Of a DNA stretch of 64,000 nt, positions 25,079-34,575 are shown one piece after another. How positions within the stretch are numbered: the stretch's first letter is position 1; each line of letters begins with the position of its first letter. Location of the stretch: assembly GCA_030726725.1 (NCBI GenBank), contig JANRDC010000015.1:1-64000 (forward strand), in the 5' to 3' direction. The translations under genes were made by a program, and so were the position numbers. The notes beneath the pieces are model-generated. The model worked only from the letters and a program-made list of their open reading frames with translations. It ran no database searches and was not told the DNA's origin. This DNA comes from Flavobacteriaceae bacterium (GTDB taxonomy: Bacteria > Bacteroidota > Bacteroidia > Flavobacteriales > Flavobacteriaceae).

Positions 25079-26166
25079 TGAAAAAAATCGACAGCTACAT
25101 ATTGCGTCGTTATCTCATCACTTTTACGGTGATGCTTTTTTTGTTTATCCCCATTGGTATTATGGCCAATATCGCCGAGCAAATCGGAAAAATGATCGAT
25201 AACCAGGCGCCAACGGCTGAAATCATACAATACTACATCAATTTCACCCTGTACATTGGGACGCTTTTGTTCCCTATATTTCTGTTCCTGTCGGTGATTT
25301 TTTTCACCTCGAAACTCGCCAACAACACCGAAATCATCGCCATATTAGGTTCTGGAATCTCCTACGAGCGGTTTTTAAGACCGTATTTAATCGGTGCGGG
25401 CATATTGGCCAGCGCAATTTTTTTGCTTGCTATGTTTTTGGTGCCTAGGGCTAGTTTAGGGTACAATGAGTTTGTTTTTAAATATTTAAAAGCGGGAAAA
25501 CAAGACCGACAAACGGAGAATATTTATACCCAAATCAACGAGCGGGAGGTAATTTATGTCAGCAATTATGACCACAACCGCCAGAGGGGTTACCAATTTA
25601 CCTTAGAGCATTTTGATTCAACAGGAACGCTGTCCTTCAAAATCAATGCGTCTTCTATCCGCTGGAAAGAACAGGACAGTGTTTATCAGATGATCCCCTA
25701 TACCAAAAGAATCATCAAAAATGATGAAGTTATTCGCGTGGAACACCAAACGAGTTTCGACACTATTTTTCCCTTTGAACTATCCGATATGACACCCGTT
25801 TCTTATGTGGCAGAAACCAAGAATTTGTTTGAGCTCAACAGCTTTATTGAGGACATGCGCCAGAAAGGTGCTTCGAACATCAACACCTATGTTTTGGTCA
25901 AATACAAACGCTGGGCTTTGCCATTCTCCATTTTTGTGTTGACCATAATCGGAGTTTCTGTGTCCGCCAACAAAAGAAGAGGGGGTATGGGAATCAATCT
26001 GGCTTTGGGTGTGTTGATCGCCTTTTTATATATTTTCTTTGACCGAGTATTTTCCACCATGGCCCAGCAGTCAGGTCTGCCTCCGCTTTGGGCGGTATTG
26101 ATCCCCAACGCTATTTTTGGCGCTTTGGCTGTTTATCTCTTACACGATGCCAAAAAACAACACTAG
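25078..26166 (+). CDS. lptG: LptF/LptG-family LPS export permease (YjgP/YjgQ)
   Basis: The 362-aa inner-membrane protein has the family layout: N-terminal MKKIDSYILRRYLITFTVML with three TM segments by residue 120, a periplasmic beta-jellyroll domain (about 135-265) and three C-terminal TM segments. It forms part of the LptB2FG ABC transporter that extracts lipopolysaccharide towards LptC/LptA. LptF and LptG cannot be told apart with certainty; an LptA-like gene lies at 52499-54061. The start is ATG 25078, sharing A with the tgt stop TGA; the longer frame from 25036 lies inside tgt. Confidence 0.88.
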   Translation: MKKIDSYILRRYLITFTVMLFLFIPIGIMANIAEQIGKMIDNQAPTAEIIQYYINFTLYIGTLLFPIFLFLSVIFFTSKLANNTEIIAILGSGISYERFLRPYLIGAGILASAIFLLAMFLVPRASLGYNEFVFKYLKAGKQDRQTENIYTQINEREVIYVSNYDHNRQRGYQFTLEHFDSTGTLSFKINASSIRWKEQDSVYQMIPYTKRIIKNDEVIRVEHQTSFDTIFPFELSDMTPVSYVAETKNLFELNSFIEDMRQKGASNINTYVLVKYKRWALPFSIFVLTIIGVSVSANKRRGGMGINLALGVLIAFLYIFFDRVFSTMAQQSGLPPLWAVLIPNAIFGALAVYLLHDAKKQH

Positions 26167-27049
26167 TCACCTGCTTCAGCTGCACGGAATTGTGCTTATC
26201 TGGGGTTTTACCGCAGTTCTAGGTGCTTTGATCTCTTTAGGTGCCCTTCCCCTGGTTTGGTATCGCATGGGTATTGCAGTGGTATCGGTAGCTTTGTTTA
26301 TGATTTGGAAAAAGAAATCATTTGCACAGCCTTGGCCAGTGGTGCGGCACATGATGGCTACAGGAGTGGTAATTTCCCTGCATTGGTTGTTGTTTTTTTA
26401 TGCCATTAAGGTGTCCAATGTTTCTATCACGCTGGCTTGTTTGTCCACGGGGGCATTTTTTACCGCCCTTTTGGAGCCACTGATCTACCGCAGGAAGCTG
26501 CTGTGGTACGAGGTGGGATTAGGTGTTTTGGTGATTTTGGGATTGCTGTTGATTTTTGGGATGGACATGAGTTATGCCCAAGGCATGATGGCAGGTTTGG
26601 GATCTGCTTTTTTAGCGGCTGTTTTTTCGCTGAACAACGGCAGATTGATTCAAAAAACAGAGGCCTCGGTCATTTGTTTTTACGAGTTGGGTACCGGATG
26701 GCTTTTCTTGGGGGTTGTTTTGTTATTTTCGGGGATGTTGACTGCTGAAGTTATGCAGCTTCAAGGTTGGGACCTTCCCTATTTGATTGTTCTCGCCACT
26801 GCTTGCACCGCTTATGCCTTTATCGAGTCCATTCGATTGATGAAGTTTTTAACGCCGTACACCGTGATGCTGACCACCAATATGGAACCGATTTACGGGA
26901 TTTTACTCGCTTATTTTATTCTGGGAGACCAAGAACAAATGCACGCATCCTTTTACTTTGGGGCTGTTTTAATTCTGTTTGCAGTGGTCGCTGATTCGGC
27001 GATTAAGTATCGCGTAAAATCCAAATTAAAACAGCAATCTGCAGCTTAG
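26147..27049 (+). CDS. EamA/DMT-family transporter
   Basis: The 300-aa membrane protein has ten hydrophobic segments forming two EamA halves: HGIVLIWGFTAVLGALISLG with LVWYRMGIA in the first, and VLATACTAYAFIESIRLMK with TTNMEPIYGILLAYFILGD in the second. Drug/metabolite superfamily members export amino acids or other small molecules; the substrate is unknown. I take ATG 26147, overlapping lptG by 20 bp; the longer frame (26117) would add ten residues inside lptG. It is the last gene of the tgt operon. Confidence 0.87.
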   Translation: MPKNNTSHLLQLHGIVLIWGFTAVLGALISLGALPLVWYRMGIAVVSVALFMIWKKKSFAQPWPVVRHMMATGVVISLHWLLFFYAIKVSNVSITLACLSTGAFFTALLEPLIYRRKLLWYEVGLGVLVILGLLLIFGMDMSYAQGMMAGLGSAFLAAVFSLNNGRLIQKTEASVICFYELGTGWLFLGVVLLFSGMLTAEVMQLQGWDLPYLIVLATACTAYAFIESIRLMKFLTPYTVMLTTNMEPIYGILLAYFILGDQEQMHASFYFGAVLILFAVVADSAIKYRVKSKLKQQSAA

Positions 27050-27064
27050 AGAACTTCATATGTT

Positions 27065-27072
27065 TATATTTG
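27065..27072 (+). promoter_or_regulatory. -7 box of accA
   Basis: TATATTTG, with a predicted leader of about 19 bases to ATG 27096. No clear -33 TTG is seen at the right distance. Confidence 0.6.
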
Positions 27073-27095
27073 TAGGCTATATTTAAGTGTCAAAG

Positions 27096-28058
27096 ATGGA
27101 ATATTTGGATTTTGAACTTCCGATCAAAGAGCTCGAAGAGCAGTTGAACAAATGCCGTTTGATCGGACAAGAAAGCGATGTTGACGTAACAGAGACTTGT
27201 CAACAGATCGAGCAGAAGCTCAAAGAAACCAGAAAAGAAATCTACAAGAATTTAACCCCTTGGCAGCGGGTTCAACTTTCCAGACATCCCAATCGTCCCT
27301 ACACATTGGATTACATCAAAGCCCTTTGTGGAGACACTTGGCTCGAACTTCACGGCGACCGCAATGTCAAAGACGACAAAGCCATGGTCGGTGGTTTAGG
27401 TAAAATAGGGGACCAGAGTTTTATGATTGTCGGACAGCAAAAAGGGATTAATACCAAGATGCGTCAATACAGAAACTTTGGTATGGCCAATCCTGAGGGA
27501 TACCGCAAAGCGCTTCGATTGATGAAGTCTGCAGAAAAATTTAACCTCCCTGTTTTGTGCATCATCGATACTCCGGGTGCTTATCCCGGTGTTGAAGCTG
27601 AAGAACGTGGACAAGGAGAAGCGATCGCGAGAAATATTTTGGAAATGACCCGATTAGAAGTGCCCATTATCGTTGTGATTATCGGTGAAGGTGCCTCTGG
27701 CGGTGCATTGGGTATCGGGGTAGGAGACAAGGTCTTGATGTTGGAGAATACTTGGTATTCTGTCATATCGCCAGAATCGTGTTCCTCTATTCTTTGGAGA
27801 AGTTGGGAGTTTAAGGAAAAGGCTGCGGAAGCCCTAAAGCTCACTGCGCCGGACATGAAAAAACTAAACCTGATTGACGAAATTATCAAGGAACCAGAAG
27901 GTGGCGCCCATACCAATCGCGAAAAGACTTTTCAAACCGTTAAAACCAAAATTCTCAAATACTACGGTGAGTTAAAGGATTTGCCTAAAGACGAATTGGT
28001 CGACCAACGCATGAATAAGTACTTGGCCATGGGTCAATACAATGAAACGACTGTATAA
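27096..28058 (+). CDS. accA: Acetyl-CoA carboxylase carboxyltransferase subunit alpha
   Basis: AccA with AccD forms the carboxyltransferase that moves CO2 from biotin to acetyl-CoA, giving malonyl-CoA for fatty acid synthesis. The 320-aa protein starts [20 protein letters not shown] as in other members. It contains [12 protein letters not shown], the crotonase-fold core [20 protein letters not shown] and the oxyanion-loop [19 protein letters not shown] nine bases upstream (27087) gives a slightly longer frame, but ATG 27096 fits family starts. It is monocistronic between its own -7 box and dnaB. Confidence 0.96.
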   Translation: MEYLDFELPIKELEEQLNKCRLIGQESDVDVTETCQQIEQKLKETRKEIYKNLTPWQRVQLSRHPNRPYTLDYIKALCGDTWLELHGDRNVKDDKAMVGGLGKIGDQSFMIVGQQKGINTKMRQYRNFGMANPEGYRKALRLMKSAEKFNLPVLCIIDTPGAYPGVEAEERGQGEAIARNILEMTRLEVPIIVVIIGEGASGGALGIGVGDKVLMLENTWYSVISPESCSSILWRSWEFKEKAAEALKLTAPDMKKLNLIDEIIKEPEGGAHTNREKTFQTVKTKILKYYGELKDLPKDELVDQRMNKYLAMGQYNETTV

Positions 28059-28152
28059 GCACCGTTAATCGCCTGTTTTTTTTCGTTATACACAATTTTT
28101 TTAGGTTATCAACAGCCTGAATGTTGATGGGGTGTAGATATTTACGCCTTCG

Positions 28153-28189
28153 TTTACCCTGCTCAGCTGTGGGTAAATATTTACTTTAG
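28153..28189 (+). promoter_or_regulatory. Inverted repeat and near-consensus -7 box before dnaB
   Basis: TTTACCC (28153-28159) and GGGTAAA (28171-28177) form a perfect 7-bp inverted repeat with an 11-base spacer. TGTGGGTAA at 28169-28177 and TTATCAACA near 28106 each differ by one base from a DnaA box. TACTTTAG (28182-28189), one mismatch from the -7 consensus, lies four bases before the dnaB ATG. The rest of 28059-28193 shows nothing clear. Confidence 0.45.
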
Positions 28190-28193
28190 CCTT

Positions 28194-29720
28194 ATGGAAA
28201 GACCAATCACCAATATAGATGCAGTTCGTTCAAACGCCGCTTCTTTAATTCAACTAGAAAGGGGTAAAATCCCACCACAAGCACTCGATTTAGAAGAAGT
28301 AGTATTGGGGGCTATGCTGATCGATAAGAAGGGTGTAGATGAAATCATCGATATATTGCATCCCGAAGTCTTTTATCGCGAAGCTCATCAACATATTTAT
28401 CAGGCGATATTTTCGCTTTTCGAATCCTCAGAGCCCATTGACTTACTGACTGTTTCAGCTGAGCTTAAAAAGACAGGAAAGCTGGACGCTGTAGGCGGTA
28501 ACCATTATTTAATCGGATTGACGCAAAAAGTTGCCTCGTCAGCCCACATAGAATTTCACGCCCGTATCATTCTCCAAAAGTATATACAAAGGAGTTTGAT
28601 TAAAATTTCTAACGAAATAATTCAAGAAGCCTACGACGAATCCACGGATGTGTTTGACCTGCTAGATGCTGCAGAGTCCAAGCTCTATGATGTCACTCAA
28701 GGCAACATCAAGAGATCAGCTGAGACAGCTCAAAATTTGGTGATTCAAGCCAAAAAGAAAATTGAAGAAATCGCCAATAAAGAAGGATTGAGCGGTGTAC
28801 CCTCAGGATTTGATCAATTGGATAAGTTGACTTCAGGATGGCAGCCCAGCGATTTGGTGATTGTTGCTGCAAGACCGGGTATGGGTAAAACTGCATTGAC
28901 ACTATCGATGGCCAGAAATATTGCAGTGAATGGTCAGATTGGGGTGGCATTTTTCTCTTTGGAAATGTCTTCTGTTCAGTTGATTACCCGATTGATTTCT
29001 GCGGAAACAGGATTGTCTTCTGAGAAGTTGAGAACAGGAAAGTTGGAAAAGCACGAGTGGGAGCAGCTCAATGTAAAAGTGAAGGCCTTAGAATCGGCAC
29101 CACTGTACATCGACGACACCCCTTCACTCTCCATTTTTGACCTGAGGGCCAAGGCGAGGAGGTTGGCCTCACAACATCAGATCAAATTGATCATCATCGA
29201 TTATCTCCAACTGATGACAGCGGGATCAAACCAAAAAGGAGGAAACCGAGAACAGGAGATTTCAACTATTTCCAGAAACTTAAAGGCATTGGCCAAAGAG
29301 CTTAATATCCCGGTAATCGCACTTTCACAGCTATCTCGTGCGGTGGAAACCAGGGGAGGCACCAAACGCCCCATACTATCTGACCTCCGGGAATCCGGGG
29401 CGATCGAGCAAGATGCGGATATCGTTTCTTTTATCTACAGACCCGAGTACTATCAAATCACAGAGTGGGATGATGAAGAGCGCAGCTCAACTACTGGTCA
29501 AGCGGAGTTTATCGTGGCCAAGCACCGAAACGGAGGTTTGGGTAATATCAGGCTCAAGTTTATTGGAAACCTCGGTAAATTTGACAATTTGGATTCATTT
29601 GACACCCCATTTGAGTTTCAATCAAAAATGAACCAAGGCGCTGAAAATCCTTTCGTCACCCGAAAATTACCCCACCCCAATGAAGCGTTTGACGGAGTGG
29701 ATGACGATATGCCCTTTTAA
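28194..29720 (+). CDS. dnaB: Replicative DNA helicase DnaB
   Basis: This hexameric 5'-3' helicase works at the replication fork. The 508-aa protein has the N-terminal DnaG-binding domain (about 22-135, LDLEEVVLGAMLIDKKGVDE) and a RecA-like motor. Walker A is AARPGMGKTALTLS, Walker B IKLIIIDYLQLMTAG, and IPVIALSQLSRAVETRGGTK and LRESGAIEQDADIVSFIYR follow. No intein or insertion disrupts these motifs. The C-terminal about 30 residues are a flexible tail ending acidic (DGVDDDMPF). It overlaps the convergent HAD gene by 4 bp. Confidence 0.97.
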   Translation: MERPITNIDAVRSNAASLIQLERGKIPPQALDLEEVVLGAMLIDKKGVDEIIDILHPEVFYREAHQHIYQAIFSLFESSEPIDLLTVSAELKKTGKLDAVGGNHYLIGLTQKVASSAHIEFHARIILQKYIQRSLIKISNEIIQEAYDESTDVFDLLDAAESKLYDVTQGNIKRSAETAQNLVIQAKKKIEEIANKEGLSGVPSGFDQLDKLTSGWQPSDLVIVAARPGMGKTALTLSMARNIAVNGQIGVAFFSLEMSSVQLITRLISAETGLSSEKLRTGKLEKHEWEQLNVKVKALESAPLYIDDTPSLSIFDLRAKARRLASQHQIKLIIIDYLQLMTAGSNQKGGNREQEISTISRNLKALAKELNIPVIALSQLSRAVETRGGTKRPILSDLRESGAIEQDADIVSFIYRPEYYQITEWDDEERSSTTGQAEFIVAKHRNGGLGNIRLKFIGNLGKFDNLDSFDTPFEFQSKMNQGAENPFVTRKLPHPNEAFDGVDDDMPF

Positions 29721-30538
29721 CCCTGAGCTTGTATATCCTGGATGATTTTCTCCAGGACCAATTCTACACCCCATTCATCATTGCTTTTCGTGCGGAACCT
29801 GGCAGCTTCAACTACTGATGGGTGCGCATTTCCCATGGCAAAAGAGTAATGTCCGCGATCCAACATCTCAAGATCGTTTAAGTAGTCTCCCAGGCACAAG
29901 GTTTGAGATGGATCAATACCCAATAGCGATTGAATTTTAGCTACAGCGGTTCCTTTGTGGGCGTCTTTGTGGGATAAATCCACCCAATTAGGTCCGGATA
30001 TTTTCACTTTTAACTCATCGCTTAATTCTTGAACGTAGGGATAGATATGCGCTTCAGAACCATCTGGGTGATAAAGCGCAATTTTAAGCACTGGATCTGT
30101 GCAATCGCTCAGTTGATCGACGGTTTGATAGGCGCTGTAATACTGTACCACAAAGGATTCAAATGCTGGATAGCCACTTTTGATATAGGCTTTGTCTTTG
30201 GTGCACAGCACTGGGTGAATTTCAGGACGCTCTTCCAACAGTTTTAATGGACGGACCAATAGGTGCTCTGGAAAATCGGATCTGTGGATTTCACGATCCC
30301 GAAACACTGTATATCCTCCATTTTCAGCCGCGATATATATTTGGTCAGCAATCCGATACAATTTGTGGTAGATGCTGTCGTATTGTCTTCCAGAAGCGGC
30401 AACAAAAGTAACGCCCAGTGATTGAAGCTGTTCAAATGCGGCGTAAAATCGTTCACTTACTTGATGGTGACTGTTCAGCAGTGTGCCATCCATGTCGGAA
30501 ACCACCAACTTAACTTGAGATAGATTTGGTATAAGCAT
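29717..30538 (-). CDS. Cof-type HAD-IIB hydrolase
   Basis: The 273-aa haloacid-dehalogenase phosphatase has motif I VVSDMDGTLLNS (two Asp), motif II VAASGRQ, a C2B-type cap, a Lys in motif III (about 205) and motif IV CLGDYLNDLEML. Cof-type enzymes dephosphorylate small metabolites such as sugar phosphates, nucleotides or cofactors; the substrate is not predictable. It lies downstream of rplT on the same strand but is separated from it by a hairpin at 30552-30582. Confidence 0.9.
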   Translation of the reverse strand: MLIPNLSQVKLVVSDMDGTLLNSHHQVSERFYAAFEQLQSLGVTFVAASGRQYDSIYHKLYRIADQIYIAAENGGYTVFRDREIHRSDFPEHLLVRPLKLLEERPEIHPVLCTKDKAYIKSGYPAFESFVVQYYSAYQTVDQLSDCTDPVLKIALYHPDGSEAHIYPYVQELSDELKVKISGPNWVDLSHKDAHKGTAVAKIQSLLGIDPSQTLCLGDYLNDLEMLDRGHYSFAMGNAHPSVVEAARFRTKSNDEWGVELVLEKIIQDIQAQG

Positions 30539-30551
30539 GGGACAAGGATAT

Positions 30552-30582
30552 AAAAAAACCCGCGCATAGCGCAGGTTTTTTT
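30552..30582. terminator. Terminator behind rplT
   Basis: CCCGCGC (30559-30565) with GCGCAGG (30569-30575) forms a stem with one mismatch and an ATA loop, flanked by A- and T-runs on both sides. It probably ends the thrS-infC-rpmI-rplT transcript before the HAD gene. Confidence 0.8.
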
Positions 30583-30603
30583 CAGTGAGTTGGTTATAGA
30601 CTT

Positions 30604-30951
30604 CTATTTGTTGATTTGATCCACTACAGCTTTAAAAGCTTCTGGGTGGTTCATCGCTAGATCGGCCAATACCTTTCTGTTTAGCTCGATGTTGTGCGCC
30701 TTGGCTTTGCCCATAAAGACAGAGTAAGACATACCGTGCAAACGAGCTCCAGCATTGATACGGGTGATCCAAAGTCCCCTAAATGATCTTTTCTTGTTTC
30801 TGCGGTCTCTGTATGCGTATAGCATCGCTTTTTCAACCGCGTTTTTAGCAACAGTCCAAACGTTCTTTCTTCTTCCGAAGAAACCTTTGGCTTGTTTCAT
30901 GAAATTTTTTCTGCGTGCCCTTGAGGCAACTGCGTTTACTGATCTTGGCAT
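30604..30951 (-). CDS. rplT: 50S ribosomal protein L20 (bL20)
   Basis: The 115-aa very basic protein starts [20 protein letters not shown] and has [20 protein letters not shown] and [20 protein letters not shown], all bL20 signatures. L20 is needed for early 50S assembly and in many bacteria represses its own operon by binding mRNA. The 78-base gap before it (30952-31029) can form small hairpins, including CCTG-GAGC-CAGG, but I see no clear L20-binding mimic. It ends the thrS operon. Confidence 0.97.
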   Translation of the reverse strand: MPRSVNAVASRARRKNFMKQAKGFFGRRKNVWTVAKNAVEKAMLYAYRDRRNKKRSFRGLWITRINAGARLHGMSYSVFMGKAKAHNIELNRKVLADLAMNHPEAFKAVVDQINK

Positions 30952-31029
30952 AGTAGTTTGTTTTTTTGTAGCAGGCGGCTTGTGCTCTTGTTAGGGCCTG
31001 GCTCCAGGGTTAGACATTACCGATTTGGA

Positions 31030-31227
31030 TTATTTTAATCCCAATTGCTCTTTGATGCTGTTCACATCAGACTCGTGTACCAAGCCTGAGTGTGTCAACG
31101 CCAATTTGCGTTTTTTTGATTTTTTGGTCAAGATGTGGCTCTTAAAAGCGTGCTTTCTCTTGATCTTTCCAGATCCGGTCACCACGAAGCGTTTCTTGGC
31201 GCTGGACTTAGTTTTGATTTTAGGCAT
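31030..31227 (-). CDS. rpmI: 50S ribosomal protein L35 (bL35)
   Basis: The 65-aa basic protein [20 protein letters not shown] with [20 protein letters not shown] is typical bL35 in length and sequence. It lies 25 bp after infC and 78 bp before rplT in the conserved infC-rpmI-rplT order. Confidence 0.97.
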   Translation of the reverse strand: MPKIKTKSSAKKRFVVTGSGKIKRKHAFKSHILTKKSKKRKLALTHSGLVHESDVNSIKEQLGLK

Positions 31228-31252
31228 CTTTTTTATTTAGGGTTAAACTCAC

Positions 31253-31807
31253 TTACTTTTTTACTTTCGGGGCGAGGAACATGGTCATTCTCTTCCCTTC
31301 TAACTTGGGCATTTGCTCTACTTTTCCAAGTTCTTCCAACTCGGATGCCAGTTTGAGCAATAAAATCTCACCTTGGTCTTTGTAGATGATTGAACGTCCT
31401 TTAAAAAACACATAAGCCTTTAATTTCGCACCTTCCTTAAGAAAGCTCTCGGCGTGTTTCTTCTTAAAGTTGTAATCGTGGTCATCGGTTTGTGGACCGA
31501 ATCTGATTTCCTTGATCACTACTTTAGTGGCTTTAGCTTTTAGGGCTTTGTCCCGCTTCTTCTGTTCGTACAAGAATTTCTTGTAGTCTAGGATCTTGCA
31601 CACTGGAGGTGCTGCATTGGGGGAAATTTCCACCAAATCCAGCTCGAGTTCCTCTGCTTTTTGGAGGGCGTCTCTCAATGTGTATATGCCCACTTCAATG
31701 TTGTCCCCCACAAGTCGCACGTTTGGTGCGGTGATGCGTTGGTTGATGTTGTGAAGGTCTTTGTTTTCCTTCCTGGGCTGGGGCGTAAAGCGTTTACGTA
31801 TGGCTAT
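31253..31807 (-). CDS. infC: Translation initiation factor IF-3, non-canonical (AUA) start
   Basis: IF-3 binds 30S, blocks premature 50S joining and checks the start codon. The reading frame closes with TGA at 31813-31811. After it come GCC, ATA (31807-31805), GCC, ATA, CGT, and no ATG or GTG appears until GTG 31720, which lies inside the conserved N-domain (VRLVGDN). Starting at ATA 31807 gives 184 aa beginning (M)AIRKRF, then [19 protein letters not shown], the family N-domain. The C-domain has [20 protein letters not shown] and [15 protein letters not shown]. Rare start codons in infC are a known autoregulatory device. The gap to thrS is 24 bp. Confidence 0.9.
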   Translation of the reverse strand: MAIRKRFTPQPRKENKDLHNINQRITAPNVRLVGDNIEVGIYTLRDALQKAEELELDLVEISPNAAPPVCKILDYKKFLYEQKKRDKALKAKATKVVIKEIRFGPQTDDHDYNFKKKHAESFLKEGAKLKAYVFFKGRSIIYKDQGEILLLKLASELEELGKVEQMPKLEGKRMTMFLAPKVKK

Positions 31808-31831
31808 GGCTCAATAAATTTAGTTCAACTT

Positions 31832-33778
31832 CTATTTAAACGACTTCAAGGTCGATTTTATCTCTTGGTCAATGGTCGAGACGAATGCCTCGAGGGTGAT
31901 GCTTCCCAAAGATTCACCACCGTGTTTGCGCACGGAGATGGTTTGGTCTTGTGTTTCTTGGTCACCTACAATAATCATGAAAGGAACCTTGCTCATTTCC
32001 GCTTCTCGGATTTTCTTGCCAATGGTCTCGTTTCTAGCGTCAATGAGGCCGCGAATTTCGTGATTTTCTAGGGAATTTAAAACTTTTTCAGCATATTTTT
32101 CGTGTTTCTCGCTCACAGGCAAGACCATCACCTGATTTGGGGTCAGCCACAAGGGGAAATTTCCTCCCGTATGCTCCAATAAAAGGGCGATAAAACGCTC
32201 CATGGAACCAAAAGGAGCCCGGTGGATCATGACAGGTCGGTGAAGTTCGTTGTCGCTTCCTTTGTAGGTTAGATCAAAACGCTCAGGCAGGTTGTAATCC
32301 ACCTGAATGGTGCCGAGTTGCCATTGTCTACCCAGGGCATCGCTGACCATAAAGTCTAGTTTTGGCCCGTAGAAAGCCGCTTCTCCGGGTTCAATCACAT
32401 AATCAAGCCCTTTTTCTTGCGCGGCATTGATAATGGACTGTTCTGCTTTTTCCCAGTTTTCAGGACTTCCGATATATTTTTCTGGTTGACTCAGGTCGCG
32501 AACAGAAACCTGGGCCCTAAAGTTGTCAAACCCAAGCGAATTCAACACGTAAAGCGACAGATCAATCACGTTTTTAAATTCCTGATCCAACTGTTCAGGG
32601 GTGCAAAATATGTGGGCATCATCCTGAGTAAAGCCACGCACCCTAGTCAGACCGTGCAGCTCTCCACTTTGTTCGTACCGGTAAACAGTCCCAAACTCAG
32701 CATACCTTTTGGGGAGCTCTTTGTAGCTAAATGGCTTGGTGTTATAGATTTCACAGTGGTGTGGACAGTTCATGGGTTTTAACAAAAACTCCTCATCCAA
32801 CTTAGGTGTTTTAATCGGCTGAAAACTATCTGCACCGTATTTAGCGTAGTGACCTGAGGTTACATAGAGCTCTTTTTGGCCGATATGTGGGGTGACCACC
32901 ATCTCATATCCCGCCTTTTTCTGGGCTTGTTTTAGAAAGTCCTCCAACCGAGCGCGCAACGCAGCTCCTTTGGGTAACCAAAGCGGAAGTCCAGGACCTA
33001 CTTTTTGAGAAAAGGTGAACAATTCAAGTTCTTTCCCCAGTTTTCTGTGGTCTCTTTTTTTTGCTTCTTCTAGCAATGCCAGATAATCGGTTAAATCTTT
33101 TTGTTTGGGGAAGGAGATCCCATAAATTCTGGTGAGTTGTTTTTTCTGTTCGTCCCCCCTCCAGTAAGCCCCTGCAACGCTTAGGATTTTAAACGCTTTT
33201 ACCCATCCAGTATGGGGCAAATGCCCTCCGCGACACAAGTCGGTAAACACGTCGTGGTCGCAAAACGTAATCGTGCCATCGGCTAAATTTTCGATCAGCT
33301 CTACCTTAAACTCGTTTCCTTCAGCGTTGTATTTTTTTAAAGCATCAGCTTTAGAAACTGCGCGCATCGAAAAAGGGTGCTTCCCTTTAGCGATTTCCAG
33401 CGCTTTTTGCTCAATCGATTCAAAGTCTTTGTCTGAGATGACCTGACCCTCTGGAAGATCCACGTCGTAATAAAACCCTTGGTCAATCGCAGGGCCAATG
33501 GTCAATTTAACGCCAGGATATAGGCTTTCCAAGGCTTGTGCCAAAATGTGGGCGGAAGAGTGCCAGAAAGCTTTTTTGCCCTCCTTGTCATTCCACGTAT
33601 ACAGCACCAAGGATCCTGAAGCAGTTAACGGTGTTGCGCTTTCGATGATTTGACCGTTAAACGATGCGGAAAGCACATTGCGCGCCAGTCCTTCACTGAT
33701 GCTCGTCGCAACATCCATGGGAGTTACGCCGGGCGCATAGGAACGAACACTTGAATCTGGGAGAGTAATTTCAATCAT
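31832..33778 (-). CDS. thrS: Threonine--tRNA ligase
   Basis: The 648-aa class II synthetase has a TGS domain (1-65), an editing domain with the HxxxH-type site near [17 protein letters not shown] (about 73-89) and [10 protein letters not shown], then the catalytic core. The catalytic zinc Cys is in [13 protein letters not shown]. Motif 2 is near [20 protein letters not shown] and motif 3 in [18 protein letters not shown]. The anticodon-binding domain ends it. It leads the operon thrS-infC-rpmI-rplT and has a full promoter at 33798-33828, which overlaps the 3' end of the ZIP gene. Confidence 0.97.
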   Translation of the reverse strand: MIEITLPDSSVRSYAPGVTPMDVATSISEGLARNVLSASFNGQIIESATPLTASGSLVLYTWNDKEGKKAFWHSSAHILAQALESLYPGVKLTIGPAIDQGFYYDVDLPEGQVISDKDFESIEQKALEIAKGKHPFSMRAVSKADALKKYNAEGNEFKVELIENLADGTITFCDHDVFTDLCRGGHLPHTGWVKAFKILSVAGAYWRGDEQKKQLTRIYGISFPKQKDLTDYLALLEEAKKRDHRKLGKELELFTFSQKVGPGLPLWLPKGAALRARLEDFLKQAQKKAGYEMVVTPHIGQKELYVTSGHYAKYGADSFQPIKTPKLDEEFLLKPMNCPHHCEIYNTKPFSYKELPKRYAEFGTVYRYEQSGELHGLTRVRGFTQDDAHIFCTPEQLDQEFKNVIDLSLYVLNSLGFDNFRAQVSVRDLSQPEKYIGSPENWEKAEQSIINAAQEKGLDYVIEPGEAAFYGPKLDFMVSDALGRQWQLGTIQVDYNLPERFDLTYKGSDNELHRPVMIHRAPFGSMERFIALLLEHTGGNFPLWLTPNQVMVLPVSEKHEKYAEKVLNSLENHEIRGLIDARNETIGKKIREAEMSKVPFMIIVGDQETQDQTISVRKHGGESLGSITLEAFVSTIDQEIKSTLKSFK

Positions 33779-33797
33779 GAATCATGGGATTGGGCGA

Positions 33798-33828
33798 CAA
33801 ATATACCACCTTGTCCTTATCCCACCAA
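33798..33828 (-). promoter_or_regulatory. Promoter of thrS-infC-rpmI-rplT
   Basis: On the minus strand TTG (33828-33826), 20 bases, TATATTTG (33805-33798). A leader of about 16 bases is predicted, so there is no room for a T-box or long attenuator. The promoter overlaps the stop region of the upstream ZIP gene (ends 33817). Confidence 0.75.
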
Positions 33829-34491
33829 GTAGCCTAGGGCAAATCCCCCAAGGATTACTGCAAATTTTCTGAGGTTAAATCGATGTCCATCAGAACTTTC
33901 AAACAGGATCACGGTGGCGATGTGCAGTAAAATACCCACAGCCAGCGCATTGAGGTAATTGTTCCAGTGTTCCGGCCATAAAGATTGGCCTGATAAAAAA
34001 CTGCCTAAAGGGGTCATTATTGAAAACAGGCCTATAGCCCACAGGGACGAAAACTTGGGGGCTTTTGACTCCATGAGCAACAGAGACAGCGCTAGTGCAA
34101 TGGTAAATTTATGAACCAATACGCCCCAAAAAAGTCCGGTGAGCCCCCCCAGGGGAATGCCTTCTAAAAATGCGTGTATGCACAGACTCCCGATGACCAG
34201 CCAAGGCACTTTGCCAGAGTGTCCGTGGAGGTGGGTGTGTCCGTGCTCAGCTCCCTGAGACAAATATTCCAAAGAGAGCTGAAGCAGGATGCCTAGCGAC
34301 AAAAACAGGCCAATACTTTTATGATCCCCACCGGTGTACAGTTCCGGAAGCATCTCAAAGATCAATGTCGACAACAAGAACGCTCCGCTGAAGGAAAGTC
34401 CCAAAGAAATCAACGGAGCTGATTTGGATATTCTTGTGCGCACGGCCAAGTAACCCAGCCAAACAACCAAAATGGGAAAAATAATCAACAT
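33817..34491 (-). CDS. ZIP-family metal transporter
   Basis: The 224-aa inner-membrane protein has about eight TM segments. The binuclear metal site is CIHAFLEGIPLGG (HxxxE) in TM4 and HKFTIALALSL in TM5. The loop before TM4 is His-rich (AEHGHTHLHGHSG), typical of the zinc-sensing loop in ZIP proteins. It probably imports Zn2+ or another divalent cation. A longer frame (to 34653) would run over the divergent rlmL start; ATG 34491 gives MLIIFPILVVWLGYLAV, a proper first TM segment. No zinc-regulator site is obvious upstream. Confidence 0.88.
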   Translation of the reverse strand: MLIIFPILVVWLGYLAVRTRISKSAPLISLGLSFSGAFLLSTLIFEMLPELYTGGDHKSIGLFLSLGILLQLSLEYLSQGAEHGHTHLHGHSGKVPWLVIGSLCIHAFLEGIPLGGLTGLFWGVLVHKFTIALALSLLLMESKAPKFSSLWAIGLFSIMTPLGSFLSGQSLWPEHWNNYLNALAVGILLHIATVILFESSDGHRFNLRKFAVILGGFALGYLVG

Positions 34492-34525
34492 AGATGGGCA
34501 CTGCTGCCAAGCGGAATAAAGCGGC

Positions 34526-34557
34526 TTGGTATGCCGGGTAAAATTAGTGTATTTTTG
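34526..34557 (+). promoter_or_regulatory. Promoter of rlmL-like gene
   Basis: TTG (34526-34528), 21 bases, TATTTTTG (34550-34557). The box lies downstream of the ATG at 34531 that opens the longest frame, which supports ATG 34576 as the real start. Confidence 0.7.
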
Positions 34558-34575
34558 CGGGAGTATAATCAGCAG

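Noticed and set aside
28100-28193. Replication origin near dnaB based on DnaA-like 9-mers
   Set aside because: Only two imperfect sites, no AT-rich unwinding element cluster, and no dnaA or dnaN in the window.
30952-31029. L20-type autoregulatory leader before rplT
   Set aside because: Only small hairpins can be drawn; no convincing mimic of the 23S rRNA L20 site or pseudoknot was seen.
31720-32071. Plus-strand reading frame 31661-32071 across infC and thrS
   Set aside because: It is antisense to conserved thrS and infC codons, has no family features and is explained by codon bias of the real genes.
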